A stretch of 64,000 bases of DNA, taken from positions 368,391,387 to 368,455,386 of the forward strand of contig OX336388.2 of the NCBI GenBank assembly GCA_946902985.2. The letters run 5' to 3'. Source of the stretch: Meconema thalassinum. Its lineage: Eukaryota; Arthropoda; Insecta; Orthoptera; Tettigoniidae. The position numbers and the translations under genes are program-made. The first letter of the stretch is position 1. Each line of letters starts with the position of its first letter. The notes under the pieces were generated by a model that worked only from the letters and a program-made list of their open reading frames with translations, did no database searches and was not told the origin of the DNA. Of this stretch, positions 19,630 to 30,845 are shown in pieces.

Positions 19630-20775
19630 TAAGTTGTGTAGATAGGGTTACGAATGAAGAGGAGAGATGTTTATGGCGCCTGTCAATGAAGACAAGAGAT
19701 AGGTTGGTAGGACACGTACTAAGACACCCAGGAATAGCAAACTTAGTTATTGAACAAGCAATGAAGGAAATTGGAGAAACATTTAAAGTGGGAGTGAAGA
19801 TTCAAGTAGAAATAATTCCAACTCTGAGATTTTCCGATGACATAGTCATCTTGGCCGACACGCCTGAGGATTTGAATGAGTTTTGATTTGTATGGACTCC
19901 GTCTTGAGGAAAGAATTCATGATGAAGATTAATAAATGTATAACAAAAATATTGGAATGCAGCCGAAATAAATCAGAAACTTCTATGGATATCAAATTGT
20001 CACGAGTAAATCAAAAGGAAGTTAGAGACATCTGTTACTTAGGAAGTAAAATAACCAGTGATGGAGGAAGCAAAGGGGACATAAAAAGTAGATTAGCTCA
20101 GGCTAGGAAAGCATTCCTACAGTAAAGGAATCAGTTGATATCGAATATAGATATAGGTATTAGGAAGTCATTTTTGAAAGCCTTTGTCTGGAGCGTGGCA
20201 CATGGACTATTGGTGCAGCAGAAAAGAAGAGAATTGAAGCGTTTAAAATGTGGTGTTACAGGAGAATAATGAAGATCAGATGGGTAGATAGGGTTACAAA
20301 CGAAGAGGTATTAAGGCTAGTGGGAGAGGAGAGATGTTTCTGGTGACTGCTAATGAAGAGAAGATATAGGTTGGTAGGACACATACTAAGACACCCAGGA
20401 ATAGCAAGCTTAGTTATGGAAGGAAGGGTCGAGGACAAGAACTGTAGGGGACGACCAAGGTTAGAATATGTTAAACAGATTGCCTTGGATGTAGGGTGTG
20501 GTAGCTATGTAGAGATGAATCTATTAGCTCAGGACAGGGAGGCATGGAGAGCTGCATCAAACCAATCAAAAGACTGAAGACTCAAACAACAACAATTACG
20601 GAAGGAAGGGTCGAAGTAAGAACTGTAGGGGTAGACCAAGGTTAGAATATGTAAACAGAATGCCTTGGATGTAGGGTGTGGTAGCTATGTAGAGATAACA
20701 CGATTAGCTCAGGACAGGGAAATATGGAGAGCTGAATCAAACCAGTCGAAAAACTGAAGACTAAGACAACAAGTT
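19630..20775 (+). pseudogene. LINE RT relic, rearranged, with duplicated 3' end
   Basis: Three pieces of one LINE family lie head to tail. 19630-19750 encodes the C-terminal motif RDRLVGHVLRHPGIANLV; it jumps directly into the RT domain (EQAMKEIGETFKVGVKIQ, then RFSDDIVILAD near 19830) and runs to the 3' end at 20590 with several shifts and stops. A second copy of the last 180 bp (cggaaggaagggtcga to ctgaagactaagacaacaa) follows at 20598-20775. The same family occurs at 30846-31985 and, inverted, at 43484-44120. It is non-functional. Confidence 0.78.
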
Positions 20776-20930
20776 TGTTTTACAATAAACAGTTTTTCCG
20801 TGTCTGTACTCATTTGGTTTTTATTACCAAACGGAACTTTCTTTCTGGACGAACAACGTATGAAGTGCCTCACAGAACTTTCCTGGGGGATCTAAAATAC
20901 TGTATCTCCAAACATTATCTCCTCAATATA

Positions 20931-21888
20931 CAGTGAAACCTCTATTAAGAATCCAGTGACGGTTCCATGGAAAACTGGTCTTTTAGAGGGGCGGTCTCTT
21001 AATATAGGTAGGCATTAAATATAATTTTATACTGCATTATTAATAACGTAGGCTACAGTTGGAACACTGCATTGGTTCACATTTAGGACACATTAATTAT
21101 AAATGAAAATCCACAGCCTGCTTCCAGCCGTCCGACCGGGTCATGAATGGAAAGAATGAAGCCCCCATCTAGCGGCGAGGATATGAACTGTGCCGGCTGC
21201 CGAGGCCTGACGCACTCCCCTGAGGCAATGATTAAATGAATGACAGATGAAATGAAATGATAGTGGAGAGTGTTGCTGGAATGAAATTGTGACAGGGAAA
21301 ACCGGAGTACCCGGAGAAAAACATGTCTGCCTCCGCTTTGTCCATCACAAATCTCACATGGAGTGACCGAGATTTGAACCACGGACCCAACGGTGAGTGG
21401 CCGCCTAAGACACGGAGCCTCACACATTAATTACAATTAGTTATTTTCTGAGCTCTGTCATAAAAAAAAGTAATGAATACATCTCTGTTTCAGGTTAGAA
21501 CATCACTTTTATAACAATTTCACTTTCTAGAATATCTCTGAGTGAGTTCGAAATTCCATTAATTTGTTGTGGGTTCGAACAATCTTCTAGGAGAGCCGTT
21601 TTTTGTATTTTTATACGTTACATAACACTTTTTCTAATGACATTGTATGCTGATGCAGTTCTGTGCCAACAGAATCATTATTTAAATCATCACCCCCATC
21701 ACCATCTCCAATGGTCTTTTGAGAGAGCTCAGACTGAGAAAATGCCTGGTCTTTGGTTGGGGAGAGGGGTGGTCCTAAAATAGAGGTAACAAATACATTG
21801 ACCATGGTTTTAAGTCGGTTCCAAGAAAAAACGGTCTTTAAGAGGGGTGGTCTTTTAATAGGAGTGGTCTTTGAGAGAGGTTTCACTG
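20931..21888. mobile_element. TA-flanked MITE (pogo/Tigger-type ends) carrying a SINE-B
   Basis: The ends are CAGTGAAACCTCTATTAAG (20931-20949) and its inverse partner ending at 21888 (CAGTGAAACCTCTCTCAAAG), flanked by TA (20929-20930, 21889-21890). Internal purine-rich strings such as agaggggnggtct recur near both ends. Without the SINE at 21100-21421 and its duplication, the element is about 625 bp. No transposase is left. The ends resemble those at 13822-14479. Confidence 0.82.
21100..21421 (-). mobile_element. SINE-B with 12-bp target duplication
   Basis: A full minus-strand copy: the head lies at the right (B box inverse gatttgaaccac, 21373-21384) and the tail at the left (aatgaaaatccacagcctgc). 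The direct repeat acacattaatta flanks it at 21088-21099 and 21422-21433. It lies inside the MITE at 20931-21888. Confidence 0.9.
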
Positions 21889-22434
21889 TAGATATAGGCT
21901 ATCATGAGATGCACTATGATTCCTTTTACATACTTAGCATAACATAGCTTCAAGAGTAACTGTTGCATGGAGAGAGCATTACTGTTATCTAGTTCCTCAA
22001 ACATTTACGACTGTATCATCAATCTTTGGTCGGGCTAAGAAGAGCTGGCAATGGCCAGTGAGGCATTTCTCAACACCAGCCGGCTGTCGAGTGAGATGGC
22101 TAAATATATTGGAATTCACATCTAGAACTGCGGGAACGGGAGAAATAGAGCCATGTCCTACAAATTGCTCTGAATAAATTCAATATCAAATTATCGAAGT
22201 GTCTTCGGCCTTTACAGACTCCTCAGTGCAAAAATACTATAACCTATGTGCGATAGGAGTTGCATAGTGTAAGTATTTTCAAATGTCACTGCTTAACAAT
22301 CATTGTGTGATTAGAATGTTGTTGCTCTCGTGCAGCAGTTTTTTTTTATTATTTAAGAGATTGCGTCATCTTAATCATCATACCCTTTTGCTTCGAAGTG
22401 ATATTCCGCCGTTTACGGGCTTGAACATCGTTGT
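21889..22434. other. Intergenic with one short dispersed repeat
   Basis: 22153-22220 matches 15488-15560 (see there). The rest shows nothing recognisable. Confidence 0.4.
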
Positions 22435-22510
22435 TATTGGCCCTGTGTGCTTGGGTATGTAAATAGAAATTGTCTGATAACCTGTGTTGTAATGTCTGTA
22501 GTAACATGAT
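22435..22510 (-). mobile_element. SINE-2 tail fragment
   Basis: The inverse of this stretch reads acaggttatcagacaatttc and acccaagcacacagggcc, matching SINE-2 tails near 57440-57475 and 24728-24780. Confidence 0.6.
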
Positions 22511-22641
22511 ATACCATTGGGCCATCGGCTTTGGTGGCGTAGTTGGTAGCATGTTGAGCTTCTATGCCCAAGGTCGCGACCTCAAACCCGGCCGAAGTCG
22601 TCGGAATTTTTAAGAGCGTTAAAAATCCGTCAGTATGCCTC

Positions 22642-22983
22642 AATGTTGGCAACGATATCTCTCGGGAGTCCCGTGAGTCGAAAGGCTCCAAACAATGTGA
22701 CTTTATTAGGCGCGTCTCGTGAGTGGGGCGCGCCGTACAGGCCCTGTGACTTTGCCGAATGGAGCAAACCAGGCTGTCGTGTCGGGATTTATCCCTTCCG
22801 TCAGCCCGCTCCTAGCGGTCTATCATGGGTATACCTCTGTTCGATGTCGGGACTCGGAATCGTCTGTAGACGACTTAGGTACCGGGCGGGCTGTTGTACT
22901 CGGTAGAGCAGTTGCCACGCTGCGATCTGTTGAGACTCAACCATAGCTTGGGGGATTCATCTGGTCGGATGACGACCCCAGTA
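22642..22983 (+). rRNA. 28S rRNA 3'-end fragment (ectopic, non-functional)
   Basis: The stretch contains blocks I recognise from the 3' terminus of insect 28S rRNA: gtctgtagacgacttaggta, ggtagagcagttgccacgct, gcgatctgttgagactcaac and cttgggggattcatctggtc, ending in gatgacgacccc. Small changes from the usual sequence (for example a lost G in the accgggcggg block and cattagcttggg-type substitutions) suggest a decaying copy. It covers only about 340 bp of a gene of about 4 kb, so it is a displaced fragment. Identification is from memory of conserved blocks. Confidence 0.78.
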
Positions 22984-23545
22984 TAAGCTAGCTTGATAAA
23001 TTTTTGTTTAGCTTCGCCCTGCGCAGAAGGTCCGCGAGCGGCACGCTGGCGACGTCCGGGACTGACGGGGCGCGGCGAGGAAAAATACAAAATTAAAATA
23101 TCAAAAAACTATAAAAGCCCGACGTTCTTTCTACACGTCTCTCCCATTTCGGGAGGTCGCCAAGGGAGGCGGGACTGAAGTCTCGACCTCCCTTTTTTTT
23201 ATGCCCCCTTTCCGTAAGATGCCAGGAAGCATTTAGAAAATATTATTATAATTATTATTATTATTATTATTTATATTTTTTTAAAAACTCATTTTATGCC
23301 TAGAAAGGTCGGCATATCTCTCCCATTTCGGGAGGTCGCCAAGGGAGGCGGGACGGAAGTCTCGACCTCCCTTTTTTTATGCCCCCTTTCCGTAAGATGC
23401 CAGGAAGCATTTAGAAAATATTATTATTATTATTTATATATTTTAAAAAAACTCATGTTATGCCTAGAAATGTTGGCCATATCTCTCCCATTTCGGGAGG
23501 TCGCCAAGGGAGGCGGGATGAAAGTCTCGACCTCCCTTTTTTTAA
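22984..23545 (+). repeat. Spacer-like DNA with 2.5-3 tandem units of 165-179 bp
   Basis: Directly after the 28S-like end comes GC-rich sequence, then three units starting ctctcccatttcgggaggtc at 23139, 23318 and 23483. Each unit holds GGGAGGTCG ... CGACCTCCC followed by seven to eight T, and units are separated by tttccgtaagatgccaggaa and an (ATT)n tract that explains the length differences. Tandem units next to a 28S end are typical of rDNA intergenic spacers, so the block may be spacer carried with the 28S fragment; this link is inference. Confidence 0.7.
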
Positions 23546-23923
23546 GCCGGCGGTCCCATGTCATAGATATAAGGCATGAAAAAGAACCTTCCTCTAACTA
23601 CACCTGTGTGAAGCCAAAATGTGTAGGCTAGAATTGCACAGGCGCCGTTGAAAGAAATTATAATTTCGGTCTGATGTATTTATTCGTGAGCCTACCCACA
23701 TTATTTGTTATGTGGGTCGTCTGTGCGAAAAGCACTAAAGGGATAAATATCGAACTATTAAAATTCTAATAATCTCGAATAATATCCATCCAAAGTTTTG
23801 AACAGTATTTAGGGAAAATAACCATTTAACTGAGATAAGAAAACACATTTTCCTAGCGTCCTCGTAGATCATGTGAACAAAACTAAGTTGAAATCTTGCT
23901 GTATGAGGTAGGGAGGGTATAAT

Positions 23924-24247
23924 GAAAATCCACAGCCTGCTTCCAGTCTCCGACCGGGTCAGGAATGGAATGAATGAAGCCCTCATCTAGCGGCGAGGAT
24001 ATGGACTGTGCCGGCTGCCGAGGCCTGACGCACTCCTCTGGGGCAATGATTAAATGAATGACAGATGAAATGAAATGATATTGGAGAGTGTTGCTGGAAT
24101 GAAATTTTGACAGGGAAAACCGGAGTACCCGGAGAAAAACCTGTCTGCCTCCGTTTTGTCCAGCACAGATCTCACATGGAGTGACCGGGATTTGAACCAC
24201 GGACCCAGCGGTGAGAGGCCGGCGTGCTGCCGCCTGAGCCACGGAGG
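23924..24247 (-). mobile_element. SINE-B with 14-bp target duplication
   Basis: A complete minus-strand copy: tail gaaaatccacagcctgcttc at the left, head with B-box inverse gggatttgaaccac (24188-24201) at the right. The direct repeat agggagggtataat lies at 23910-23923 and 24248-24261. Confidence 0.92.
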
Positions 24248-24261
24248 AGGGAGGGTATAAT

Positions 24262-24727
24262 AATATAGTTAAAAAGAATTTAAAATGTCCGCAGTTAGAT
24301 AGTCTTGAACCCAGTTTCTTCAAAACAGCGAGGTGGGCGCGATACCACACACTCTGCAGCATTTTCTTATTAACGCGTATGGTAAAATATTCAATTATTA
24401 CAGTTAGATCTTATATATTGATTGGAATGCATTCATTCAGTACCTGGCATGTTATCAAGTTTCTTTAAAGCCAGTTTCGTGGCCGCTTTGCGTTAAGGCG
24501 AATGAACTGCAAATAAAACCCTCAAATGACAACCCTTCCCTATGTTTTATTTCATACAAATTGGCGTACAAAATGCTAGCGAGTGATACACTTCAGTCAT
24601 ACAAGCGAGTGTACTGATGAGGATGAACAAAATCATACAGGATTTGCAACTGCGATCACAACAGCTTCCTTACCAGCGAGTGTCGTGTGATACGGGACTA
24701 AAGATATGCTAAGACATTTTGTTAAAA
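24262..24727. other. No recognised feature
   Basis: No coding similarity, tandem repeat or partner sequence in the window was noticed. Confidence 0.4.
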
Positions 24728-25045
24728 TTTAGCCCCGTGTACTTGGATGTGAGGGTAGAATTTGTCTGATAACCTGAGTTATTGCGGGCTTGTAATAATG
24801 TGTGCATTTGCAATTAAGGATTGGGAAGGAGGCGGCCGTGGCCTTAAGATAGAAAACGTCCCGGAATTTGACCGGAGTAGAAGTGGGAATCAACGGAAAA
24901 CCACTTCCAGGGTGGCTGAGGTAGGAATCGAACCCACCTCTTCTCAGGTTTGCTTCACGAAGCTGAGTGTACCCAATTTCAGATCTCAGACCAGTATTGA
25001 ATTTCTTGACCGAGCTGGGAATTGATCACGCACCTCCGGAGCGAC
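24728..25045 (-). mobile_element. SINE-2, near full length
   Basis: In inverse orientation the order is: degenerate first head (cgctccggaggtgcgtgatc), body (ctggtctgagatctgaaatt), second B-box arm gaggtgggttcgattcctac, central core (gtggttttccgttgattccc to ttaaggccacggccgcctcc) and tail (tccaagtacacggggct). It corresponds unit for unit to 57148-57520. Confidence 0.8.
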
Positions 25046-25289
25046 AATAAAACAGCAAAATTCAAGGCACTCTTCTCAACAATGCATCTTAAGGGAATAA
25101 ATGTGGCAATGTAGTTACATACCCACTAAAATGGAGTGTAGGCTTTCAATCAAAAAAGTATGCCTGCCACTGGATTCGAAGCACTATTCTACCCATTCTC
25201 GCCCACCGTGTACGGCCGGGCTTTAACCGATTTTTTTATTAGCTCTCTACAGAATTACAGAATTTTTAGATATGATAAATACCATACTA

Positions 25290-27155
25290 TTACATCACAA
25301 GAAAATCCAGATAGTGTCCATATTTATCGTACAATTGTCCACTTTCACTTAGCTTCCAACGCTCTTTCTGCAGGTGATACATGAGATCCAGGAACGAGAA
25401 ATGTTGATCATTGTCCATCACGAAGTGTACATATTGGCCCATTATCCACACAATGGCAGTCTGTTTAATCTGGGGGAAGGCGGTCACTGACAAACGAATC
25501 AACTTCCTGTCATCAAGGTCACCCGTGGGCACATTTAATAGTTGACACAATTTTCCCTTACACCACAGCCACGTTGAGGCAACTCGCGTGCATGGTGTGA
25601 AGCGGTGTATCACCGTATCAGTTTGACCACATATAGTACACCATGGGTAAGCTTCAAAACGGATGGTGTATCGCCGTAGAGCCGTTGGGATGAGATCGTT
25701 GAGGAAGATAAAAACCTGGGAGTGTACAGCAGAAGAAATGGTCATAGCCCCAAAATTTTTCCAAACAGTGGGCCAATGGACGTAGAGGGTGGTGGCCTCG
25801 ATTCGCGGTTTGGAGTGTACCACTTGCCGCAACATGTTATAGATACTTTTCGTCGTTGTAACAGTCCCTGAAGGCATTTGGCGGACAGTTTCCAGAAGGT
25901 ACTGTTGATGGTCCCTAAATATCTTCGGCAAAGCTCTATCACAACCACGGGCTGTGTTTAGAATATCTTTGTATAGCGCTTTCGTAAAAGTGTCATGTTG
26001 GGAAAGGATGGTGATATCGTTCTTGCAGAGGAGTGCACGGCATTTCATGCCATGAGCTGTTAGCCCTAGCCCGCCTTGCCGGGATGGGAGATACAACTGT
26101 TCCCGTTGTACTCGAAACAGAAATCCTTGCCATATAAACCAACCTGTATATTTTGCCAATTGGCTCTCAAACATTTTGGGAAGTGGGAAAAGTTGTGCGA
26201 CATACCATATTTTAGAGAGCGCAAACACGTTGAGGACCATGACCCGTTGCACTATATTGAAGTTTCTTTGACCAAATTGGATCAGCACTCCCCTAACTTT
26301 GGCAATGACCTTAGTCCAGTTTGCTTGCACTGTGTCCAGAAGCGATTGCTCCCAAGTGATGCCAAGAATTTTCACCTCATTTACTATCCGGAACCAGGGC
26401 TGCTGGGTAATCACTGAGTTAGTATTGAGCGGAAGCAGAGCAGTTTTCTGGGGGTTCGATTGTGCTCCAGAGGCGATATGGTAGAGCTGAAGGACGCTAT
26501 CGATGTGGGAGATGTCTTCATTATTGCGGATCAATATTGATACGTCATCAGCATAGGCGCACATGCCGAAAACATGTGTGGACAGTTTGTAACCCTGTAG
26601 CTTCACCTGGGTAGTCCGAATGAACGGTTCAAGGCCAATGACAAAAAGTAGCATGGAAAGGGGACATCCTTGCCTAACTGATCGTTGTATTGGAATCAGA
26701 GGGGAAAGAAAACCGTTGACGAGCACTCGAGACGTAGCATTACAATTTATCATACGAATGTAGTCAATAAGGATTGCAGGAAATTCAAAGTGCTGCAAGA
26801 CCATGTACAAGTATTCATGACTGATGCGGTCGAAAGCTTTATCAAGATCTAAGGTGAGAAAACTCATTGGCGCAGTGGGGAGCACTTCAGATTTTAGGTG
26901 TAGGTCCCGTAGTATCGGTAAGTTTGTTAACAGAGTTCTTCCAGGAATACTGCAACATTGTTGATCACCAATGATATCATGTAGAACAATCTTCAATCGG
27001 CATGCAAGTACTTTGGTAAGGACTTTATAATCACTGCAGAGCAGAGTAACTGGTCGGAAGTCACCAACTGCTGTTTTTGTATGAGGACTATGGTACCCTC
27101 GTGATGTGATTGACAAAGAGCACGACGTTGGAGAATGGTACGCAAGACGTGACAA
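25290..27155 (-). pseudogene. Tx1/L1-like ORF2, RT and C-terminal region
   Basis: A 621-codon open stretch. The RT palm is present: LDLDKAFDRISHEYLY (residues about 100-116), RQGCPLSMLLF (about 160-170) and the catalytic AYADDVSIL (about 205). Then come thumb and connection segments and near the end a zinc-type motif CTICGQTDTVIHRFTPC. It ends at the stop at 25290. The start is not natural: the same protein continues upstream in another frame (27158-28609), so a frameshift lies near 27060-27157. The catalytic residues are kept, so decay is recent. Confidence 0.85.
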
Positions 27156-27157
27156 AA

Positions 27158-28609
27158 TTATTTGCCAATGAGAGGCCAGAAGTGTTTATACAGTTCATAT
27201 GGCAGTCCATCAATGCCAGGTGAGCAGTTATTTGGGAGGTGCTTAACCACAGAGTGAATCTCTTCATCCGTAATATCCGCACTGAGCAGAGTTTTGTTGT
27301 CCGGAGATAGTTGCGTACTGCAAGATGAAAGCAATAGGGTCACCTGCTGTGGATCAATTGGAGCCTTAGCGTAGAACCGTTGATAATACAATGATATTTC
27401 ACTACGTATAGCGTCAGGGGAGGTGACGACACTTCCAGTACTTGTGCGGAGGCGGTGGATATATTTACGTTGCCACTCACGTTGTCCTTTGGCGATATGG
27501 TATACACTTGCACTTTCGTCCGGGAGCACTGTACGATCTTTTCAAGCCACGTTTATATGAGCGAGCGTTCGTTGCTCTAGAGACAGGAGCTTGGTTTTAA
27601 CATCCCGAATCTGGTCATACATACGCTTCCCAGCATCAGATCTTTGCTGGAGCTGGCGAAGAACTCGATAGTAAAATTCAACTGTATCCCGTCTTTCCCG
27701 ACCTCTTTGGTAGGATATGTTCTTAAAGACGCGGCGGATCCCTGGTTTAACTAAAATATCCCACCAGTCTGCACAGTCGCGAAAGTTGCATTTTTGTTGG
27801 ACCCATCGATTCCAGTGTTGTCTGAAAATATATTGGCATTCCTCCTCCAGTAACAGCGAGCAATTCAATTTCCAATAACCTCTTCCTAAGTGAAAAATGG
27901 GATGGGGTTAAGAGATTGTACATACGACTGCATGATGGTTAGTGAAACTGGCAGGTATCACTTCACATCGTCTAGGCTGGATAAGTTCCTGGGAAAAGTA
28001 GATGCGGTCAATTCGTGATGAGGAGTTGTGACTTATACCAGTGTAATGGGGCAGGGGCACCCTTAAACTATCCACAGCATCAATGAGGTGTAGGGAAGTA
28101 AGGAAGGTCCTGAGAGCCTGGTTGACACCTTGGTATGGACTAGTGGAATCCTCTGGGCGTTGAATACAATTGAAATCTCCTGCAAGTATAAGTTTTTCCT
28201 TAACGTCGTGCAGATGAGGCAGTATACTCTGTTGAAAGAACATTTTCCGTTCCACACGTTTGTTGGACCCGGATGGGGCATATACATTTATCAGGGTGGT
28301 ATTGTTTATGTGTCCAGATATTATGCGTCCTGATGGATGACATAGCACAGCTTCGAGTGGGATATCATGTCTTATGAGGAATCCGGTCACTCTATTAGTA
28401 GTACCGGTATTGATGTATTGTTTGTAGAAGGCAGATATGGAAAGACAGGGTATAGCAACTTCTTGAATGAAAGCAATGTCAATGTCTGCATCTCGAAGGA
28501 ATCTCTCCAACAGTTGAAATTTCAGGGGGCATTCTATTACATTGATATTCACAGTGGCCACAGTGAGAAATTGCGCCATTAAGAGAAGTATAAAAGCCGT
28601 GCTAGACAT
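27158..28609 (-). pseudogene. Tx1/L1-like ORF2, endonuclease and linker
   Basis: The 28609-27908 part (233 codons) is an APE-type endonuclease: VNINVIECP at the start, DIAFIQEVA, GFLIRHDIPLEAV, INVYAPSGS, LILAGDFNCIQRPEDS and SRIDRIYFSQEL with a terminal NHHAVVCT. The same frame continues through stops near 27905 and 27535 into a linker (EFYYRVLRQLQQRSDAGKRM) and the RT N-terminus (LPNNCSPGIDGLPYELYKHF, 27158-27529). Apart from these stops and the shift at 27157, ORF2 is whole. Confidence 0.82.
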
Positions 28610-28703
28610 ACTGGAAGGTGGACTCCAGAAAAAGCAGAAAGAATAAAAAGAAAAAAGAAGAAAGACACGGGTGAGAAATATACTGGTGCACTATGTCAAA
28701 TTA

Positions 28704-28766
28704 GGTGATGATGATGATGATAATTGTTGTTTTAAGGGGCCTAACATCTAGGTTATCAGCCCCTGC
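28704..28766. repeat. Short repeat insertion between ORF1 and ORF2
   Basis: A (GAT)n tract followed by tgttttaaggggcctaacat and taggttatcagcccctgc, a composition unlike the flanking LINE. It looks like the end of a dispersed insect repeat; the family is not named. Confidence 0.4.
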
Positions 28767-28773
28767 TGTCAAA

Positions 28774-29831
28774 TTAGGGTGAGAGTTCTTTATGAGTGCC
28801 ATTCATAGGCCGGCTGTCAGCGTTTGAGAGCGTTCGTGGGTCCCTAGATGACGTAGAATGAAGATTTTGTTTCTTTTTCACAGCTGCGGGAACATTTGTA
28901 GAACCAGTTTGATTCTTCGGGGCTGGTACAGCAATCGAGGCATTTGTTTTAATCTTCTTAGATACGTTCTCAGATCCCCGATCAACCTGCTTAAGTGAGT
29001 CGGTAGGTACCAGAGAAGGTGGGGGCAGTGAAGAAAAAATTTCTGTGGCAGCCTGTAGTGACGGCAGAGTTGGCTCTAAGGCTGCCATACAGGTGGCCGA
29101 TGGAACAGGGGCACTCTGTAGCTCGCTGATCTGGCCAGTGCAAGGTACGTGTTCTGCGTCATGTGTGTCAGAGGCCACTTCTGCTGGTGTCCCAGCTGAC
29201 TGATCAATAAGCATGTTTTCATGTGGCGTTTCTGTGTCACAACATCCGAGTATTGGACACGTCGTTGTTGTGTAGGAGTTATACCCAGGGGAATCATTTT
29301 CTTTGGGCAGTTGATACGTAGATGTGTGTTAGCATTGCAAATTAAACAGGTCTGTTTCTGTCCATTATAAGATATGTAGCCAGAATGGCCACCAAAAGTC
29401 TCAGTGGAGGGGATATCTTGTTTGATTTCCATAGTGACTGCACGTATTCCATTATACACCGGGAACTGATAAGCAGAAGACCATTGTTCTTTCCTGACGT
29501 CATTCACAGTGCCATATTTCGACAGGACGGATTTCAAAATTTCAGGGGGAACTTCGAGTGGGACATTAAATATACGCACTGTGGTAAAATTTGAATCCGC
29601 TGTGGAGAGCTTAACATTAGTCATTTCGCCTGAGTCATACTGAAATTTAATAGGAGCTTCAAAAGTATTTAGCAATTTCTGATAAGTAGATATGCTGATT
29701 ACCTTTATGTACATGATTCTTTCTTGCGCATTTAACTGGATGGCTTCTACTTGGTCGACAGTCAACCGGAGGGTATCGCTAATCCAGCGGTGAATTTCTC
29801 CTGGTGTGGGGGAGAACTCTGCCTGTCCCAT
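28774..29831 (-). pseudogene. Tx1/L1-like ORF1 (Gag-like), frameshifted
   Basis: The frame begins MGQAEFSPTPGEIHRW at 29831. An RRM-like fold is suggested by FTTVRIFNVPLEVPPEILKS and SKYGTVNDVRKEQW (residues about 80-115). A zinc knuckle CLICNANTHLRINC (CX2CX4HX4C) follows near residue 165. The frame changes near 29214; the C-terminal part (28774-29214) is Pro/Ala/Ser/Thr-rich with a basic SENVSKKIKTNAS segment. RNA binding is inferred from the two domains. Confidence 0.75.
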
Positions 29832-30240
29832 TGACAGCGTACGGTGTTTTTCCTCTGGTATCCGGACATGATTTTCAGCGGGATTTTCTGGGTTTCATGA
29901 TTTGTTGTCCTATCTGGAACACTACTTGAAAAAGTATTGTCCGAATGACACACGGAAGGTCAGTATACCCGTGGAACTATCGGAAGCACCGGTAGTAGGA
30001 AACGTACACTCTTCCAATGCAATCACACAGCTCGCAGACACGCACCTTACTCTGCCACGACTAGTGACCAACACTGAATCAGCCACCAATGCCTGGTATA
30101 CATCACGTGCTGCACGTGTAGTAGTTCCTTTGGCCGACCTACCTCAAACGTTTAAGTCCATATCAAACTCTCCAATCACGGTTTATGGGGTTTATTTAAC
30201 TTTCTACTATTGCAGATCACGTGGCGTAAGCTATTAATTC

Positions 30241-30845
30241 GATCGTATTACTTGTATGTGTGTTATTTCAAGGAGCAATAAGTCATATGTTAGTAGAATG
30301 GGCCTTAGTATTTGGTGGGGAACAGTTTACGGTCGGTTTTTCTTTGCTAGACCCATGATCCAATTACACTGCTGTCACACAGTCAGAGTGCAGAGCAATA
30401 TCGACCATCGGGAGAATTCCAATATTAGTTGGGTTTCATAAAACTAAATAATAAGGGGCTGGTGGACCACTCTGTAAATCGATTCTACACATAATTACAA
30501 TAATAATGATTCCAAACAAGGTATGAATTACTCCAATGGACCACAAACAACACAAAAGAAATACAGTACATATTGTGTTTCTTTTATCCCGTACTAATTT
30601 CAAAAAAAAATTGTAAATTATACATTGTTTATCATTTTTATTCTTAATATACTAATCACTTTACGATAAAATGACAACTTTAAAAACAATCGAATTTGAT
30701 TGACCAAGTACCGTGCTTAACTTCATAAAATAACGGATTCGATTGACATTGAAACCAAGACTATTTGACGACCTAGAAACTAGTTGGCACCACATGTAAA
30801 TGTCAATATATAATAATTAAATAACACTATAACACAAGGGAAGCT
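30241..30845. other. AT-rich, no recognised feature
   Basis: It may contain the true 5' end of the Tx1-like LINE. No coding similarity was seen. Confidence 0.4.

Larger units (their letters stand above)
22536..23620 (+). mobile_element. SINE-C, split by rDNA-like insert
   Basis: The tRNA-like head has A box tggtggcgtagttggtagca (22533-22552) and a B-box-like cctcaaaccc, then gccgaagtcgtcggaa and gagcgttaaaaatcc (to about 22640). The tail starts near 23545 with ccggcggtcccatgtcatag and runs to cctctaactacacctg. In the second copy (63845-64000, minus) head and tail are separated by only about 30 bp, so roughly 0.9 kb has been inserted here. Confidence 0.65.
25231..30240 (-). mobile_element. 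Tx1/L1-like LINE, nearly complete but broken
   Basis: On the minus strand the order is: a possible 5' UTR (about 30240-29832), ORF1, an intergenic gap, ORF2 (endonuclease, RT, C-terminal zinc motif), a short 3' UTR and an A-rich end (aataaaaaaa at 25231-25240). The RT motif RQGCPLSMLLFVIGLEPFIR, the C-terminal CX2CX7HX4C motif and the zinc-knuckle ORF1 point to the Tx1/L1 group. The 5' boundary is uncertain and I could not find target duplications. Confidence 0.75.

Noticed and set aside
29902..30237. A 111-codon plus-strand frame upstream of the Tx1-like ORF1
   Set aside because: No family resemblance; it lies where the LINE 5' UTR is expected on the other strand.
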